A DNA stretch of 64,000 nt from Oceanicoccus sagamiensis (GCF_002117105.1 NZ_CP019343.1:1364001-1428000), one strand, 5' to 3'. Shown: positions 27,428 to 36,655, numbered from the stretch's first letter. Numbers and translations: made by a program. Notes: generated by a model not told the origin, from the letters alone.

Positions 27428-28453
27428 TTATAAAAATGCCTTGCGTTGTTTAATCAGCAATAGCGCAAAAAATGGCGCGCCGATTACCGCCGTTAATAAA
27501 CCTACCGGTAATTCTGAAGGTGCCATCATTAAGCGCGCACCAATATCAGCCAACAATAATAATAAGGCTCCAAGCAAAGCTGACAGGGGCAGTAAACTGC
27601 GATGATCAGGGCCAGTTAATAGTCTGATTAAATGCGGAATCACCAAACCAATAAAACCGATAATACCGGCTACGGCTACCGTCACACCAACACCCATAGT
27701 AGTAACGGCAATCAGTTTTATTTTTAAGCGCTCAATATCAATACCTAAATGGCGGGCCTCGGCCTCACCCAGTAAAAGTGCATTTAAGGCCTGTGCATGG
27801 CGCTGGTAATACCAGCTATTCATCAACAGCACCAATAAACACAGTACTAAGCTTTCTGTACTGGCAGAAGCAACGGAACCCATCTGCCATAAAGTAATAT
27901 CGCGCAGGGCCTGGTCACTGGCAATCACATTGAGAAAGCCCATCACAGCACCACCAAAAGCTGCCACAGCAACCCCTGCCAGTAATAACATAATCACTGA
28001 GGTGCCGTTATCACCTTGCGCTAATTTAAAAACTAATAGAGTCGTCAGCAATGCCCCCAAAAAGGCAGCAATAGGAATACCGACGCCTGCCAACCACGCC
28101 GGTAAAAAAATAATAGCTATCGACGCCGCCAATGCCGCGCCGGAGGAGGCACCAATAATGCCAGGGTCTGCTAATGGGTTTCTAAATAAGCCCTGCATTA
28201 CCGCGCCACACTGGGCCAGTATCGCACCGACCAATAAAGCCAATATCGTGCGCGGCAAACGTAAATCCAACACTACCAGCTGCTGATATTCCATCAAATT
28301 ACTGTATGCCGTTCCCCAGACAACATCCCATACTGATAACAAGCTATCAGTTGCTGACAAAGACATTGCGCCACGGGTCAACGATAAAACAATGGCTACC
28401 GCAGTGAGAAAAACACAGAGCGGTAAAAAAAGTGATAGGGATAAACGTTGCAT
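27428..28453 (-). CDS. hmuU: Haem ABC transporter permease (FecCD family)
   Basis: 341 aa with about ten membrane helices. Typical FecCD motifs are LRLPRTILALLVGAILAQCG, MQGLFRNPLADPGIIGASSGA and GFIGLVIPHLIRLLTGPDHR. It forms the inner-membrane haem channel. It overlaps hmuT by one base. Confidence 0.93.
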   Translation of the reverse strand: MQRLSLSLFLPLCVFLTAVAIVLSLTRGAMSLSATDSLLSVWDVVWGTAYSNLMEYQQLVVLDLRLPRTILALLVGAILAQCGAVMQGLFRNPLADPGIIGASSGAALAASIAIIFLPAWLAGVGIPIAAFLGALLTTLLVFKLAQGDNGTSVIMLLLAGVAVAAFGGAVMGFLNVIASDQALRDITLWQMGSVASASTESLVLCLLVLLMNSWYYQRHAQALNALLLGEAEARHLGIDIERLKIKLIAVTTMGVGVTVAVAGIIGFIGLVIPHLIRLLTGPDHRSLLPLSALLGALLLLLADIGARLMMAPSELPVGLLTAVIGAPFFALLLIKQRKAFL

Positions 28454-29319
28454 CAGGGTGTAGCCACCGGATATAACTGGCTGGATAATTCAGCCACTGC
28501 ATCTATCGCTTTTAAACTAATACCAGCTACCAACAAATGACTTTCCACAGCGATAATTTTTTTCTGCTTACCCGCTGGGGTATAGCGCAACATGGGATTG
28601 CTTTGCATCAGCCCGGCAACAGATTTTTCACCCTTCTGGCCTGCAATAATAATCACCTCGGGCTCAAGGCTTAGTAAGGCCTCGGCAGATACTGAGCGGT
28701 AGCTATTATGTGTAGCCGCATTTTCCCCGCCTAATAAAGCGATAATATCGTTGCCGGTAGTGCCCTTGCCCGCCAGACGCAAGCCGCGGCCCTCCATATG
28801 TAATAGAAAAGCGACGCGGGTGTTACTGGGTAATTGTTGCTGCTTAATAACTAACATCCTGCTATCAATATGTTGTAGCAAAGGTTTAGCTTCTTGCTGC
28901 TTATCAGCCAACGCACTGATACGTTTAATATTCTCCGCTAGCATGGCTTCATTACTGGCAATATCTAATTGCATCAGTGTTAGCGGATAGGTTTTCAGGG
29001 CGGCAATAGTTTCTGGCGGTCCCATATGTGTGCTGCCAATAATCAGGCTGGGGTTTAGGCTTAATAAACCCTCGGTCGATAAGGTACGGTGATAGCCCAA
29101 ACGGGGGATCTTACTCTCTGCTGGCAATTGGCTGGTCACATCCACACCAACAATTTGCTTAGTCATACCTAATGCAATTAATACATCCGTTACACCGGCA
29201 TCAGTACTAATAATTCTTGCGGTAGTTTTTTCTTGCGCCAAAGCGCTATGGGTTGCTACTGTTAACAGTAATAGTCCACTGATCACTACTGCATAGATAT
29301 TGTTGTAGTTAATATTCAT
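28453..29319 (-). CDS. hmuT: Periplasmic haem-binding protein
   Basis: 288 aa with a signal peptide (VISGLLLLTVATHSALA) and the cluster A-1/ShuT fold: RIISTDAGVTDVLIALG, VDVTSQLP, LGYHRTLSTEGLLSLNPSLIIGS. The Tyr of GYHR corresponds to the haem-ligand Tyr in this family. It hands haem from the outer-membrane receptor to HmuUV. It overlaps exbD by 4 bp (ATGA). Confidence 0.93.
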   Translation of the reverse strand: MNINYNNIYAVVISGLLLLTVATHSALAQEKTTARIISTDAGVTDVLIALGMTKQIVGVDVTSQLPAESKIPRLGYHRTLSTEGLLSLNPSLIIGSTHMGPPETIAALKTYPLTLMQLDIASNEAMLAENIKRISALADKQQEAKPLLQHIDSRMLVIKQQQLPSNTRVAFLLHMEGRGLRLAGKGTTGNDIIALLGGENAATHNSYRSVSAEALLSLEPEVIIIAGQKGEKSVAGLMQSNPMLRYTPAGKQKKIIAVESHLLVAGISLKAIDAVAELSSQLYPVATP

Positions 29320-29741
29320 TGTTGCTCACCAGGTTGTTCCATTATGATTTGTGCATTGCTAAAAGCCTGCTTATTTAAAAACGACAGCAGCTTTAATAAG
29401 GGTTCACTCGGTGCGTCTTTATCCGTCGCAATGGTTAAGGATTTATTGTTGTCCGCGGTTTTTTCCAGCAGTGCCCGTTTAAATTCAGCCCAGCTGTTAT
29501 ATTGCTGCTGGTCAATATGCCAGTAGGGTTTTTGATCGGTGATTGTTACCGTCAGTTCAGCCGTAATACTGTTATCCAAGGCCGCCTCAGTATCCGTATC
29601 CGGCACATCGATAGGCAGTGAAAGCAGTGGTGTATTCGCCGTAATTAATAAAAAAACAATTACGATAAACACAATATCGATTAGCGGGGTAATCTCCGCC
29701 GTTAATAAGGGCCCGTTATCCGCAGGCGTCGACTTAATCAT
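29316..29741 (-). CDS. exbD: ExbD/TolR-family energy transducer
   Basis: 141 aa from the ATG at 29741, which overlaps the exbB stop by 8 bp (ATGATTAA); an ATG at 29768 would intrude further. One N-terminal helix, PLIDIVFIVIVFLLI, carries the essential Asp, followed by a periplasmic domain. It works with ExbB and TonB to power the haem receptor. Confidence 0.92.
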   Translation of the reverse strand: MIKSTPADNGPLLTAEITPLIDIVFIVIVFLLITANTPLLSLPIDVPDTDTEAALDNSITAELTVTITDQKPYWHIDQQQYNSWAEFKRALLEKTADNNKSLTIATDKDAPSEPLLKLLSFLNKQAFSNAQIIMEQPGEQQ

Positions 29742-30342
29742 CAACGGCCCCCAGCTCAATACCATCAATCAATAAATTCATGGTATTCATACTGTGCTCG
29801 GTGCGGTGAATAATTTTATCAATCCAAATTTGAAAACCGTGGGCGCCGGCCAGTGCCGGTAGCGCAATTACCAAACCCACTGCGGTGGTATACATAGCCA
29901 GGCCAAGCCCGTCGGCCAGCAAAGCTGGCTCAATGGGGCCGCGGTGATCGGCCAGACTTTCAAATACCTGGATTAAACCCAGCACCGTACCCAATAAACC
30001 CAGCAATGGTGTAAGCAGCGCAATCACCTGCAATAGCCGAATCCCACTGGACAGTTTTTGCCGCTGGGAAACCAACCAAATTTCGGCCAACTCTTCACGA
30101 TAGTTTTTTGCCTGCTGGCGGTGAATGGATAAAAAATTTAAACCTTTGGCAACAATTTTAGGTTGTTGCTTGCCAGCAAATACTGGTGCTGCGGCATCTA
30201 CCGTTTGCTGGCGCAGGGACTCCAGTATCAGCACCATTAATTTTTCCAGTAACAGTGCCAGAGTAATTAACGAACAAATTAACAGCGGCAAGGTCAGATG
30301 ACCCAGTTGTTGCTGCAATACCTGATAAAAAGACATAAGCAT
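29734..30342 (-). CDS. exbB: ExbB/MotA/TolQ-family proton channel
   Basis: 202 aa, three membrane helices. The conserved channel region is visible as LLQVIALLTPLLGLLGTVLGLI and ALLADGLGLAMYTTAVGLVIALPAL. It uses the proton motive force with ExbD. Start and TonB stop share TAATG. Confidence 0.92.
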   Translation of the reverse strand: MLMSFYQVLQQQLGHLTLPLLICSLITLALLLEKLMVLILESLRQQTVDAAAPVFAGKQQPKIVAKGLNFLSIHRQQAKNYREELAEIWLVSQRQKLSSGIRLLQVIALLTPLLGLLGTVLGLIQVFESLADHRGPIEPALLADGLGLAMYTTAVGLVIALPALAGAHGFQIWIDKIIHRTEHSMNTMNLLIDGIELGAVDD

Positions 30343-31076
30343 TAATCCAATGAAAATTCGACCGGGATCCGCACATGGGATGCCACAGCAATATTGTTAA
30401 TACGGTGGGCCATAAACTGCCATTGTTTAACGGCCTCCAAAGCCGCGCGGTCCAGCGGAGAAACGCCTGAGCTTTTAAAAATATCCGCTGCCAGCTGCTG
30501 GCCTTGCTCATCCAGCATCACATCAATCCAGACAATACCTTGCTGGCCACGCTTGCGCGCAATGCTGGGATAGCTTGGCGGTGTGGGCGAGCGGGCAAAT
30601 AAAGGCTCGGTCACAATCGTTTGGTGAATACCTTGCTCGGACTTAGCCGGGGCGGCAGCGATTGACTCAGACTGTTGCAGCAGTTTTTCCTTAACCGGGG
30701 GCTGCTCTAGCTCTTCGGCCGCGATTTGCTCTACTGGCTGTGGTTTAGCCGAGGCTGGCTGCGGTTTAGGTGTTGCTATCTTTTTCGGTTTGGCTGTGGC
30801 CGTTTTAACCGGCTTTTGCTGTTCAACTTGCTCTTCAACTTGCTCTTCAATTTGTTCGGGCTGCTGCTGTGGCTGGGCTTTAGGCGTGGCCTGATACCGA
30901 AACGACAGTGCGAAATTCTCCGCCTGCATAGCGCCACTGGCCATTGGTTTCTGCTCTGCAGGCACCATCGCCAGTAATAAACCCTGTATTGTCATGGCGC
31001 CCGTAAAGCCCACCACCCTTATAGCCCTTATCAACCTTTTATCCCCTGATCCAATAATGACGCAGAGTCTACACAA
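30342..31076 (-). CDS. tonB: TonB energy transducer
   Basis: 244 aa. An N-terminal membrane helix is followed by a Pro/Lys/Glu/Gln-rich periplasmic spacer (EQIEEQVEEQVEQQKPVKTA and KPKKIATPKPQP) and a C-terminal TonB domain (YPSIARKRGQQGIVWIDVML, PLDRAALEAVKQWQF). It couples the inner-membrane motor to the haem receptor. The 31076 start is a TTG without a clear ribosome binding site; in-frame GTG codons further in are alternatives. First gene of the minus-strand haem operon. Confidence 0.88.
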   Translation of the reverse strand: MCRLCVIIGSGDKRLIRAIRVVGFTGAMTIQGLLLAMVPAEQKPMASGAMQAENFALSFRYQATPKAQPQQQPEQIEEQVEEQVEQQKPVKTATAKPKKIATPKPQPASAKPQPVEQIAAEELEQPPVKEKLLQQSESIAAAPAKSEQGIHQTIVTEPLFARSPTPPSYPSIARKRGQQGIVWIDVMLDEQGQQLAADIFKSSGVSPLDRAALEAVKQWQFMAHRINNIAVASHVRIPVEFSLD

Positions 31077-31095
31077 GCCAATTTCTTAATGCAAA

Positions 31096-31110
31096 TGATA
31101 ACGATTAGCA
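31096..31110. promoter_or_regulatory. Fur box between divergent haem operons
   Basis: TGATAACGATTAGCA matches the 7-1-7 Fur consensus (TGATAATNATTATCA) at 13 of 15 positions. It lies in the 108-bp gap between tonB and the receptor gene, so ferric uptake regulator could repress both operons when iron is sufficient. Confidence 0.8.
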
Positions 31111-31184
31111 TTTACATTTGCATAAAGACTGTTTAGGATCGCATTTTTCAGCCCTAGTCGATAACAAAACAACAGGAGCAACCC

Positions 31185-33245
31185 ATGAAGAACCTTATGC
31201 CACCGCTGGCTATTGGTGGCTTATTAGCCGCAAGTATCACCTCGGCCCTGGCCGCCGAAGCGCCGCAAAAACCACTGACCGTGTTTAAAACCGTTGCAGT
31301 CTCCGCCTCGCGAGTTGACCAGACTGCCCAGAGAGACAGCCGCAGTATCGACAGTGTTGGCCGCGAGCAATTGGAAGAAATGCAGCCAACCTCGGTGGCA
31401 CAAGCGCTAAAATTTGAACCCAATATCACCGTCACCGGCGGCCCTGTTCCGGGTAATCAGTCGGTCAATATCCGCGGCCTGGAAGGCAATAAAGTGCTAC
31501 AGATTATCGATGGCTCCCGGGTTAATACCAATTTTTCCCACCGCCCTGCTTACTTTTTAGACCCGGCACTGCTTAGCAGCGTCGATGTGGTTAAGGGGCC
31601 CGTCAGTTCGTTATGGGGTTCTGGTGCTATTGGTGGTGCCGTGTCCCAGCAGACGATTACTGCCGATGAACTGGTTACTAAAGAAGGTATTCCGGGTGGT
31701 TTTGTGAAAGCCGGCTTTAACGATAATGGTGACCAGCTGACCACGACGGCGGCGGTTGCCGGTAAAGACAATACCCTGAGCTGGTTACTGGCGGCGAGCT
31801 ATCTCGACAGCGGCACCATGGAGCAAGGCAATGGCGACACCCTGTACGGCACCGAAGCCGAAAACCTGACCCTGCTGACCAAAGTCGATTGGGCCATTAA
31901 CGAGAGCAACCGTATTGGCCTTAACTACCGCCATGCCGATAACGAAGGTGTACCTCCGGTGGTCGGCAGTGCCGACGATCAATTAAACAATAAAGACAGC
32001 CTGATTGAACGCGACGCTACTGATAAACATATCGCAGTTCATTACCATTACAACCCCAGCAGTAAGCTGGTCAAGCTGGATGCCAATGCCTACTTAAACG
32101 ATACCAGCATCGAAGAAACCAATCTTAATAACGGCCGGGATATCAGTGATATTGAAACCACCGGTTTCTCGATCACCAACCAGGCAATGATTGCGGGCAA
32201 GCTAAATCTACTGACAGGTATCGATGGCTATAAAGACAGCCTGGATGCTGCCCGCCCCGATGCCGGCAGCGGCCGCCCTAACCCGCCGGACAATGCAGAA
32301 ACCACCACTGTCGGTGCCTTTTTCTACGGTGATTACCCGCTGACCGACACAGTAGTGATTGAAGCTGGCGCACGCTATGACAGTTTTGAATCTTCAGCGG
32401 ATGGTTTTAAAGACAATGATGAGTCTGCAGTTTCACCTTCGCTGGCTGCCAGTTGGCAAGCCACCCAATGGGCCAACCTGACACTGCGCTATGATGAAGC
32501 TTTCCGCGCAGCGGATGTTTATGAATTATTTATGGACGGTACTCACTTTGCGTTTTTCCCGGGTGGCCCAAGCAATGTGTTTGTACCTAACCCTGAGCTT
32601 GACCCGGAAACCTCAAAAAATATTGAGTTAAAAGGTGATTTTAACTTCAGCAATGTCTTTGCTAAAGACCAGCTAAAAGTGGTGGCCAGTGTATTCGAGA
32701 ATAAAGTGGATGACTTTATCGAGCTTAGCGTAACTATCCCTGACGACTTTCCTCCCACCTGCTTTATTCCGGGAATGGGTACTGGCTGTGCCGGTACATC
32801 CATGTCTGAAAATGTCTCTGAAGCTAAGCTGGAAGGTTTTGAAGTCGGGGCGATTTATCAGCTGGACGCACTGACGGCATCGTTGTCCTACGGCCAGACC
32901 CGCGGTGAAGATGATCAAACCGGTGAAGACCTGTCAGGTATCCCCGCTGATAAATGGGTGGCGTCCGTTGACTATGGTATTTGGTCTATCGATACCAAAG
33001 TAGGTTTTAAAGCCATCAAAGCCAGTGACCAGGATAAAACCCCCAGTGACGATACCCAGGGGCCATACAAGGGTTATACCACTGTTGATTTCTATGCCAG
33101 CTGGGAGCCCAGCCAAAAAACATTGGCAGGGGTAAAAGTGGATATAACGGTAGCCAATGCCTTTGACCAGAATTACCGCAGCGCCTGGACCTCTGTGTTT
33201 GAAGCCGGCCGTTCGGTAAAACTATCAGCGCAGTATCGTTTCTAA
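31185..33245 (+). CDS. hmuR: TonB-dependent haem/haemoglobin receptor
   Basis: 686 aa. The signal peptide ends at SALAAEA, then comes a plug (VNIRGLEGNKVLQIIDGSR, VDVVKGPVSSLWGSGAIGGA) and a 22-strand barrel. The haem-receptor FRAP-like box is present as AFRAADVYELF followed by VPNPELDPETSKN. The C-terminus ends in aromatic F (SAQYRF). It takes haem from outside the cell. First gene of the plus-strand branch, divergent from tonB across the Fur box. Confidence 0.92.
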   Translation: MKNLMPPLAIGGLLAASITSALAAEAPQKPLTVFKTVAVSASRVDQTAQRDSRSIDSVGREQLEEMQPTSVAQALKFEPNITVTGGPVPGNQSVNIRGLEGNKVLQIIDGSRVNTNFSHRPAYFLDPALLSSVDVVKGPVSSLWGSGAIGGAVSQQTITADELVTKEGIPGGFVKAGFNDNGDQLTTTAAVAGKDNTLSWLLAASYLDSGTMEQGNGDTLYGTEAENLTLLTKVDWAINESNRIGLNYRHADNEGVPPVVGSADDQLNNKDSLIERDATDKHIAVHYHYNPSSKLVKLDANAYLNDTSIEETNLNNGRDISDIETTGFSITNQAMIAGKLNLLTGIDGYKDSLDAARPDAGSGRPNPPDNAETTTVGAFFYGDYPLTDTVVIEAGARYDSFESSADGFKDNDESAVSPSLAASWQATQWANLTLRYDEAFRAADVYELFMDGTHFAFFPGGPSNVFVPNPELDPETSKNIELKGDFNFSNVFAKDQLKVVASVFENKVDDFIELSVTIPDDFPPTCFIPGMGTGCAGTSMSENVSEAKLEGFEVGAIYQLDALTASLSYGQTRGEDDQTGEDLSGIPADKWVASVDYGIWSIDTKVGFKAIKASDQDKTPSDDTQGPYKGYTTVDFYASWEPSQKTLAGVKVDITVANAFDQNYRSAWTSVFEAGRSVKLSAQYRF

Positions 33246-33291
33246 AAGATAAGCCAGAGACCATCTCAAGCAAAGTAATAGGAGAGATAAT

Positions 33292-33693
33292 ATGACCGAT
33301 AAAGTGACAGCAACCATGCCCGGCGAACAAGCCCAGCCCTTGTTGGAAACCGTCAGCCAGTGGCAAAATACCACCACCATTATTTTGCATGGCGGTTCGG
33401 TATTTGAATTTAAAGGGGTTTTCCCCAAGGGCCAACTGGCCCATGGCTTTTATAACTTAACAGGCGACAGTGGCTTTGAGGGCCATATCAATTTGGACAA
33501 AATCAGTACAATCGCCTTCCAAAGCAAACTGCACCGCGGGCAGGAAAGTCACGCCTTTGTCTTTCAGGATGCAACCGGTGAATGCATCTTTAAAATCTTT
33601 GTGGGCCGCGATGCTGAAGGGCAATTACACCCTGAGCAGAAAGCACAGTATCTGGCCTACCAACAACAATATCAAACAGGAGCAAGCGCGTGA
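33292..33693 (+). CDS. hutX: HutX/HuvX-family cytosolic haem carrier
   Basis: 133 aa. The sequence (TIILHGGSVFEFKGVFPKG, HGFYNLTGDSGFEGHINL, FVFQDATGECIFKIFVGRD) matches HutX/HuvX, which carry haem in the cytoplasm and pass it to HutZ. It starts 47 bp after the receptor and overlaps the hutZ start by 4 bp. Confidence 0.9.
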   Translation: MTDKVTATMPGEQAQPLLETVSQWQNTTTIILHGGSVFEFKGVFPKGQLAHGFYNLTGDSGFEGHINLDKISTIAFQSKLHRGQESHAFVFQDATGECIFKIFVGRDAEGQLHPEQKAQYLAYQQQYQTGASA

Positions 33694-34223
33694 AAAATAA
33701 AGCGATGGAAAACAGATTGGCGGATGAACTGGAGGAATTTTTAATGACAAGACGCACACTGCATTTATCCACTCTGGACCAGGACGGCCATCCCTATGCC
33801 TCCTATGCGCCCTTTGCCAAAGGTGATGACTGTTTATATGTTTTACTGAGTGATATTGCCGTTCACGGTGTTAATTTAAAAAATAATCCCAAGGCAGCCG
33901 TATTAATTGTGGAAGATGAATCAGAAGCACAAACCATTTTTGCGCGTATCCGTGTTAACTATCAAGTGCAGGCCCAACATATCCCCTTTGATGCCGGCGC
34001 AGAATACGATGAAGGGATTGACTGCCTGCAAAAAAAACAGGGCGACCGCGTGCTTAACCTTAGCCAACTCAGTGACTTTAATTTATTTAAACTGACCCCG
34101 CTGGGTGGCCGCTTTGTTAAAGACTTTGGCCGGGCTTATACCATTGCCGGCCAGTCGTTAACGGGGGAAAGTATTGAACATCTGCGGGACGGGCATAAGC
34201 CCAGAGCCTCTGTCAGTCGTTAA
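33690..34223 (+). CDS. hutZ: HutZ/HugZ-family haem-degrading protein
   Basis: 177 aa with the FMN-binding split-barrel fold used by HutZ-type haem oxygenases: LHLSTLDQDGHPYASYAPFA, LYVLLSDIAVHGVNL and GGRFVKDFGRAYTI near the end. It breaks down haem to release iron after import. Translation is probably coupled to hutX (ATGA overlap). Confidence 0.9.
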   Translation: MKNKAMENRLADELEEFLMTRRTLHLSTLDQDGHPYASYAPFAKGDDCLYVLLSDIAVHGVNLKNNPKAAVLIVEDESEAQTIFARIRVNYQVQAQHIPFDAGAEYDEGIDCLQKKQGDRVLNLSQLSDFNLFKLTPLGGRFVKDFGRAYTIAGQSLTGESIEHLRDGHKPRASVSR

Positions 34224-34230
34224 AAAAAGG

Positions 34231-34307
34231 CCGTGCTCTAATCATTGATAGCGTCTTTTAGCTTCTGTGTATCATTAGAGCTTGCCCCTATTCTTATTGG
34301 AGCACGG
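34231..34307. terminator. Two overlapping inverted repeats after hutZ
   Basis: CCGTGCTC (34231-34238) can pair with GAGCACGG (34300-34307), while the overlapping GCTCTAAT (34235-34242) can pair with ATTAGAGC (34274-34281). The two stems are mutually exclusive. Neither ends in a strong T-run, so I call it a possible transcript-end structure only. Confidence 0.35.
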
Positions 34308-34406
34308 TTACCAAGAGCCCTGTATTTTTGTTGCCATCAAAAAGATTAAGGGTATACCTATAGATTTTTCCGTATCGGCCTCGTTATTGCGGATCAACGC
34401 CGAACG

Positions 34407-35021
34407 TTAAGCTCTATGGCCGGGCAATGTCAGCCCATAAACAATCGCCAAAGCTCTCAACACAAACCCCGCCGCAAACGCCAGCAGCGCCGCCAACGCA
34501 AAACTCACCCCCAACGCCGACAGCAACACATAAACGGTGGCACTGGTAACCGCACAGCTAATATATAATTCCGGGCGCATCAGCGTTAACATTTCGGCGC
34601 ACAGTACATCCCGTAACACTCCCCCAAAGGTAGCGCTCATCACCCCCATCACCACGGCGATAACGGCCGAAGTCTGTTGCTGCAAAGCGGCCTCTGCACC
34701 CAGCACCGCAAAGACCGATAAGCCAACTGCATCCATCCATAAAATCCAGCGATCGCGCTGCTGAATTAACGGCAATAAAAAATAGGTCAGCACCGCGGCT
34801 ACCATCGCCAGCGTCATGGGGTAAGGTTCCCGCACCCAAAACACCGGGCTAACACCCAGCAATAAATCCCTCAGACTGCCGCCGCCAATCGCGGTGACAG
34901 CCGCAATTAACATATACCCCAAAATATCCATACGCTTTTCGGCCGCAAACAGCGCGCCGGAAACCGCAAAAGCAAAAATGCCAATCCACGAAAGCCCATT
35001 CAGCAATTGGTCAATAATCAT
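34407..35021 (-). CDS. YicG/UPF0126 (TRIC-like) membrane protein
   Basis: 204 aa, seven predicted helices in two repeats. Each has the family glycine motif: AVTAIGGGSLRDLLLG and GVMSATFGGVLRDVLCAE. The fold is that of trimeric intracellular cation channels; in bacteria some members have been linked to glycine or cation flux, but the substrate here is unknown. Followed and preceded by repeats rather than by operon partners. Confidence 0.9.
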   Translation of the reverse strand: MIIDQLLNGLSWIGIFAFAVSGALFAAEKRMDILGYMLIAAVTAIGGGSLRDLLLGVSPVFWVREPYPMTLAMVAAVLTYFLLPLIQQRDRWILWMDAVGLSVFAVLGAEAALQQQTSAVIAVVMGVMSATFGGVLRDVLCAEMLTLMRPELYISCAVTSATVYVLLSALGVSFALAALLAFAAGFVLRALAIVYGLTLPGHRA

Positions 35022-35082
35022 TAACCACAGCCCCCTCTCAATCGTTTAACCAAAAAATCCATCCCCCCATCAGGTTTAGTCC

Positions 35083-35152
35083 GTAGGGTGGATTACAATC
35101 CACCATTTCAACAACTCCAAGCAGGAAATCGGTGGATTGTAATCCACCCTAC
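35083..35152. repeat. REPIN-like inverted pair
   Basis: Arms at 35083-35104 (ATTACAATCC variant) and 35131-35152 (ATTGTAATCC variant) are exact complements around a 26-bp loop with CAACTCCAAGCAGG. The same loop motif occurs in the next copy. Confidence 0.92.
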
Positions 35153-35197
35153 AAAGCCAAAGGATCAGACAGCACGATTAACCCAAACGAACAGTCC

Positions 35198-35268
35198 GTA
35201 GGGTGGATTACAATCCACCATCTTTAACAACTCCAGGCAGGGTATTGGTGGATTGTAATCCACCCTAC
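35198..35268. repeat. REPIN-like inverted pair
   Basis: Arms at 35198-35219 and 35247-35268 are exact complements around a 27-bp loop (CAACTCCAGGCAGG). It is 46 bp from the previous copy, in direct orientation to it. The 35022-35539 interval otherwise holds only the terminator-like hairpin at 35380. Confidence 0.92.
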
Positions 35269-35379
35269 AAAACGCTATTCAATCGTTTAGCCAACAAAGC
35301 CATCAACCCCATCCAGACAGCGGAGCGAATTCCAGCGAAACGCCCCTCTATCTCAATAAGACTCATCTAAAGCGATTTC

Positions 35380-35428
35380 CCCCACCTGTGAATAGATTAT
35401 TTTTTAAGTTTCAACAGGTGGGGTTTTT
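35380..35428 (+). terminator. Terminator-like hairpin with T-run
   Basis: CCCCACCTGT (35380-35389) pairs with ACAGGTGGGG (35414-35423) and is followed by TTTTT on the plus strand. No plus-strand gene ends just before it, so it may end an unrecognised RNA, or be part of the GTCTTA/GGGTGGGG motif described in the findings. Confidence 0.6.
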
Positions 35429-35539
35429 CTTTGTCAATGTGTCTTATACAGGTGAGATGCCAAAAAAGTAAAAAGCTTTGATAGCCGATCAGAAAAATGT
35501 CTATAGATAGACAAGCCAATGGTAGCGGGAGGGAGGCTA

Positions 35540-36103
35540 ATGACATACTCATCAATCAACGTCAAAGATAAGTTTCTAGCGCTGAAAGCATTAGGTGTCG
35601 GTGAGTTTGAACATTTGAATGGAAACCTAGAAACACATTTATATGAAACCTACCAATTATTAGTCAACTGGGGGAACCCCGATTTTGTATGCGATGCCGG
35701 CCTCTATCATGCGGTCTATGGAACACAAGCAATGAAGGATCTGGGGATTCCGTGTAAAGAATTTTCTCCTTCTGATCGTCCAAACATTAGAAAGATTATC
35801 GGTAATAACGCAGAAAATCTGGTGTATCTATATGGGGCTTGCGATCGAGACTACTTTTATCCACAGATTGGCTCCCCCAACCCCATATATCGAGACAGGT
35901 TTGACCAATCAGAAAAGAGACTGCCTGGTTCAACTATGCAAAATATTCTCGAGATAACTATGGCCAATGAATTACAACTGTGCATTAGCAGTTCATCATT
36001 TAGGAACGACAATAGAGACTGGTTTATAGCGTTATTTGACCGATTCGAAGGCATTGTCTCCAACAATGCTTTTAGGCTTTACCGTGATCTATTTACAGCA
36101 TAA
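35540..36103 (+). CDS. DUF6817-like protein
   Basis: 187 aa from the ATG at 35540, with GGAGG a few bases upstream. The segment HLNGNLETHLYETYQLLVNW then VCDAGLYHAVYGT looks like DUF6817, a family with conserved His residues reminiscent of HD-type hydrolases. Function unknown; some relatives sit in biosynthetic loci. It lies alone among repeats, so it may be a recent arrival. Confidence 0.6.
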   Translation: MTYSSINVKDKFLALKALGVGEFEHLNGNLETHLYETYQLLVNWGNPDFVCDAGLYHAVYGTQAMKDLGIPCKEFSPSDRPNIRKIIGNNAENLVYLYGACDRDYFYPQIGSPNPIYRDRFDQSEKRLPGSTMQNILEITMANELQLCISSSSFRNDNRDWFIALFDRFEGIVSNNAFRLYRDLFTA

Positions 36104-36148
36104 AAAACGCTTGAACACAGGTGCTCTACTTGGAGGTTATATTTCCTA

Positions 36149-36322
36149 ATGAATATTTTTATACGACCAGCAAAAGAAAGTGATATTCCGCAGCTAACAG
36201 ACATTTACAACTATCATGTGCACAATGGTCATTCGACATTTCAGGCCAACCCCCAAACTATCAAGCAAAGCGTGAGCGCATTCAAGCAGTCCGTAGGGTG
36301 GATTACAATCCACCATCTTTAA
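36149..36322 (+). pseudogene. GNAT acetyltransferase (PAT-like), N-terminal stub cut by a REPIN
   Basis: An ATG at 36149 behind GGAGG opens a frame reading MNIFIRPAKESDIPQLTD, then IYNYHVHNGHSTFQ, the usual start of phosphinothricin-acetyltransferase-like GNAT proteins. After about 48 residues the frame runs into the REPIN at 36293 and stops at 36320-36322 in repeat-derived sequence (VGWITIHHL). The acetyl-CoA-binding part is missing, so it is a gene remnant. Insertion of, or recombination at, the repeat is the likely cause. Confidence 0.75.
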
Positions 36323-36363
36323 CGACTTCAGGTAGGGTATTGGTGGATTTTAATCCACCCTAC
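36293..36363. repeat. REPIN-like inverted pair (truncates GNAT gene)
   Basis: Arms at 36293-36314 and 36342-36363, the right arm in the ATTTTAATCC variant. The sequence immediately left of it is the interrupted GNAT coding sequence. Confidence 0.92.
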
Positions 36364-36393
36364 AAAACTTAACGACATCAGAAGGAGAAGCAA

Positions 36394-36606
36394 ATGAAAA
36401 CAGGAAAAGCCATAGGCTTGATTTTATCGTCTGTAGGTATATTGGCCGGGGTATATTTAGGTGTATCTCCCGTTATTGATGCCCTATCCACACAATATAT
36501 TTCAGGGCATACAGCGGGTGTTTACCTAGCAAATATTGGTATTTTGGCTGGTTTATCTTGTGCCGCCATTGGCATTATTTTTAACCGTACAACCAACAAT
36601 ACTTAA
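36394..36606 (+). CDS. 70-aa predicted two-helix membrane protein
   Basis: A strong ribosome binding site (AGGAGAAG) precedes the ATG. The product has two hydrophobic helices (AIGLILSSVGILAGVYLGV and AGVYLANIGILAGLSCAAIG) rich in Gly and Ala, and a short polar tail. No family recognised. It lies between repeat copies. Confidence 0.65.
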   Translation: MKTGKAIGLILSSVGILAGVYLGVSPVIDALSTQYISGHTAGVYLANIGILAGLSCAAIGIIFNRTTNNT

Positions 36607-36655
36607 CCCGTTTCTATTATCCATTGCTTGTTGGCCCGGCGGGACTATTCAGCCC

